DNA from: Cryobacterium sp. PH31-L1
Lineage (GTDB): Bacteria > Actinomycetota > Actinomycetes > Actinomycetales > Microbacteriaceae
NCBI RefSeq assembly: GCF_030063145.1
Contig: NZ_JASISM010000003.1
Span: 310,001-374,000 of the forward strand
Direction of reading: 5' to 3'
Length of the DNA: 64,000 bases
Shown here: positions 62,773-64,000 of the stretch, in pieces
Layout: each line of letters starts with the position of its first letter
Position numbering within the stretch: position 1 is the stretch's first letter
Made by a program: the position numbers and the translations under genes
Notes under the pieces: model-generated
Seen by the model: the letters and a program-made list of their open reading frames with translations, nothing else
Told to the model about the DNA's origin: nothing
The model's database searches: none

Positions 62773-63627
62773 ATGTCGATCAACTCAGCCACCCCGGTTC
62801 TGGCCGAAGAGCCAGCCGCTCCCGTGCGCATCGCCACCAAGCGCACCGTCCTCATGTGCAAGCCGCAGTTCTTCACCGTGGTCTACCGCATCAACCCGTG
62901 GATGGACCCGGCGCTGCCCACCGACACCTCGCTCGCCGTTAAGCAGTGGCAGACCCTCTATGACGCCTACATCGGCCTCGGGTTCGACGTGCACCTGATC
63001 GACCCGATCGACGGCCTGCCCGACATGGTCTACGCGGCCAACGGCGGTTTCGTCATCGATAACCAGGCCTACGGAGCCAAATTCACCCACGTGCAGCGCC
63101 AGCCCGAAGGCCCCGCCTACATGGACTGGTTCGGCGCCAATGGCTTCGACGTGCGTGTGCCCGTGGAGACCAACGAGGGTGAGGGCGATTTTCTGCTCGT
63201 CGGCGACGTCATTCTGGCCGGCACCGGCTTTCGCAGCGACTCGAACAGCCACGCTGAACTCTCGAATATCGCCGGCCGCCCGGTGATCACGCTGCGCCTG
63301 ATCAACCCGAGTTTCTACCACCTCGACACCGCCGTGGCCGTGCTCGATGACACGAACATCGCCTACCTGCCCAGCGCCTTCGACGCGCCGAGCCTCGCCA
63401 TTCTGCAGGAACGCTACCCCGACGCCATCATCGTCACCGAAGAAGACGCCTCCATTCTCGGCCTCAACTCCTACTCCGACGGCTACAACGTCGTCATCGC
63501 CGCCCGCGCCAAAGACTTCGAACGCCAGCTCCGAGCTCGCGGCTACAACCCGATCGGCGTCGACCTCTCCGAACTGCTGCTGGGCGGCGGCGGCGTCAAA
63601 TGCTGCACGCTCGAGCTGCGCCGATGA
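62773..63627 (+). CDS. ddaH: Dimethylargininase
   Basis: The 284-residue enzyme belongs to the guanidino-modifying group of amidinotransferase-fold proteins. The substrate segment YRINPWMDP, the FGLPDMVYAANGG-like loop (DGLPDMVYAANGGFV), the catalytic His in SFYHLDTAVAVL and the catalytic Cys in GGGGVKCCTLELRR near the C-terminus are all present. It hydrolyses methylated arginines, or possibly arginine itself, to citrulline and an amine. It is followed after 29 bases by rocD, so ornithine/arginine use is the likely pathway. Confidence 0.92.
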   Translation: MSINSATPVLAEEPAAPVRIATKRTVLMCKPQFFTVVYRINPWMDPALPTDTSLAVKQWQTLYDAYIGLGFDVHLIDPIDGLPDMVYAANGGFVIDNQAYGAKFTHVQRQPEGPAYMDWFGANGFDVRVPVETNEGEGDFLLVGDVILAGTGFRSDSNSHAELSNIAGRPVITLRLINPSFYHLDTAVAVLDDTNIAYLPSAFDAPSLAILQERYPDAIIVTEEDASILGLNSYSDGYNVVIAARAKDFERQLRARGYNPIGVDLSELLLGGGGVKCCTLELRR

Positions 63628-63656
63628 CCGCCCCCACCCAACTGAAGGAGTACGAC

Positions 63657-64000
63657 ATGACGACGAATCTGACCGACGCACCCGCAGCATCCGTTTCGCC
63701 TGCAGCTACTGCCCTCATTGCCGAGGAAAGCGCGCACGCCGCGCACAACTATCACCCGCTGGAGGTCGTGGTCGCGACCGGCGACGGCGCCTGGGTAACG
63801 GATGTCGCCGGTCACCGCTACCTGGACTGCCTCGCCGCGTATTCCGCCGTGAACTTCGGCCACTCCAACCCGGTGCTGCTCGACGCCGCCCGGGCGCAGC
63901 TCGGCCGCATCACCCTCACCAGTCGTGCCTTCTATAACGACCAGCTCGGCCCGTTCGTGACCGCGCTCGCCGAACTGGCCGGCAAAGACATGGTGTTGCC
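63657..64000 (+). CDS. rocD: Ornithine aminotransferase, 3' end outside the window
   Basis: About 114 N-terminal residues are visible. EESAHAAHNYHPLEVVVATGDGAWVTDVAGHRYLDCLAAY (in pieces HNYHPLEVVVATG and YLDCLAAYSAVNFGH) is the classic start of ornithine--oxo-acid transaminase, and RITLTSRAFYNDQLGPF follows. The PLP Lys lies beyond the edge. GAAGGAG precedes the ATG by six bases. It transfers the delta-amino group of ornithine to 2-oxoglutarate and forms an operon with ddaH. Confidence 0.92.
   Translation, partial: MTTNLTDAPAASVSPAATALIAEESAHAAHNYHPLEVVVATGDGAWVTDVAGHRYLDCLAAYSAVNFGHSNPVLLDAARAQLGRITLTSRAFYNDQLGPFVTALAELAGKDMVL

Overview
The window is one contiguous piece of a high-GC actinobacterial chromosome. 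The gene content, the frequent GTG and TTG starts, the coproporphyrin-type heme genes and a very frequent CGGATGC/GCATCCG heptamer fit Microbacteriaceae (a Cryobacterium- or Leifsonia-like genus is my guess). I saw no rRNA, tRNA, CRISPR array, insertion sequence or prophage. About 50 protein genes fill it, with only one gene-free stretch above 300 bases (36132-36451).

Layout. 1-4650: end of an M13 metallopeptidase, a beta-lactamase-fold hydrolase, then a PadR regulator with two HAAS-type membrane proteins, the first frameshifted. 4789-13627: a polyol (probably arabitol/mannitol) module with a DeoR regulator, lipoprotein binding protein, two ABC permeases, a second DeoR regulator, HAD phosphatase, polyol dehydrogenase and xylulokinase, but no ATPase gene. 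13638-20048: PIG-V-like mannosyltransferase, YbdD plus CstA, glycyl-tRNA synthetase and a zinc alcohol dehydrogenase. 20096-31664: an almost complete C5/coproporphyrin heme pathway (hemA, E, Y, Q, H, C, D, B, L) with three small membrane-associated genes between hemY and hemQ. 32136-43550: a large secreted LamG/PKD protein, an ABC-2 exporter pair with a relic copy of its permease end, a cysteine-desulfurase-like enzyme, TrhO and small enzymes. 43622-53846: a flavin oxidoreductase, a secreted 5'-nucleotidase behind a PHO-box-like array, and PutA with a divergent LysR regulator. 53970-59264: an oleA, oleBC fusion, oleD cluster for long-chain olefins. 59379-64000: two YtrA-type GntR regulators around a membrane protein, a FetB-like permease, and an Lrp regulator divergent from ddaH and rocD.

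The most notable items are three: the olefin cluster, whose OleB-OleC linker has been enlarged in frame by three 66-base tandem copies of a dispersed palindromic repeat; three 11-base direct repeats resembling an actinobacterial PHO box before the 5'-nucleotidase gene; and a two-part promoter element shared by the LamG protein gene and an alpha/beta-hydrolase gene 5 kb away. All functional calls rest on motifs read by eye; no database search was run.
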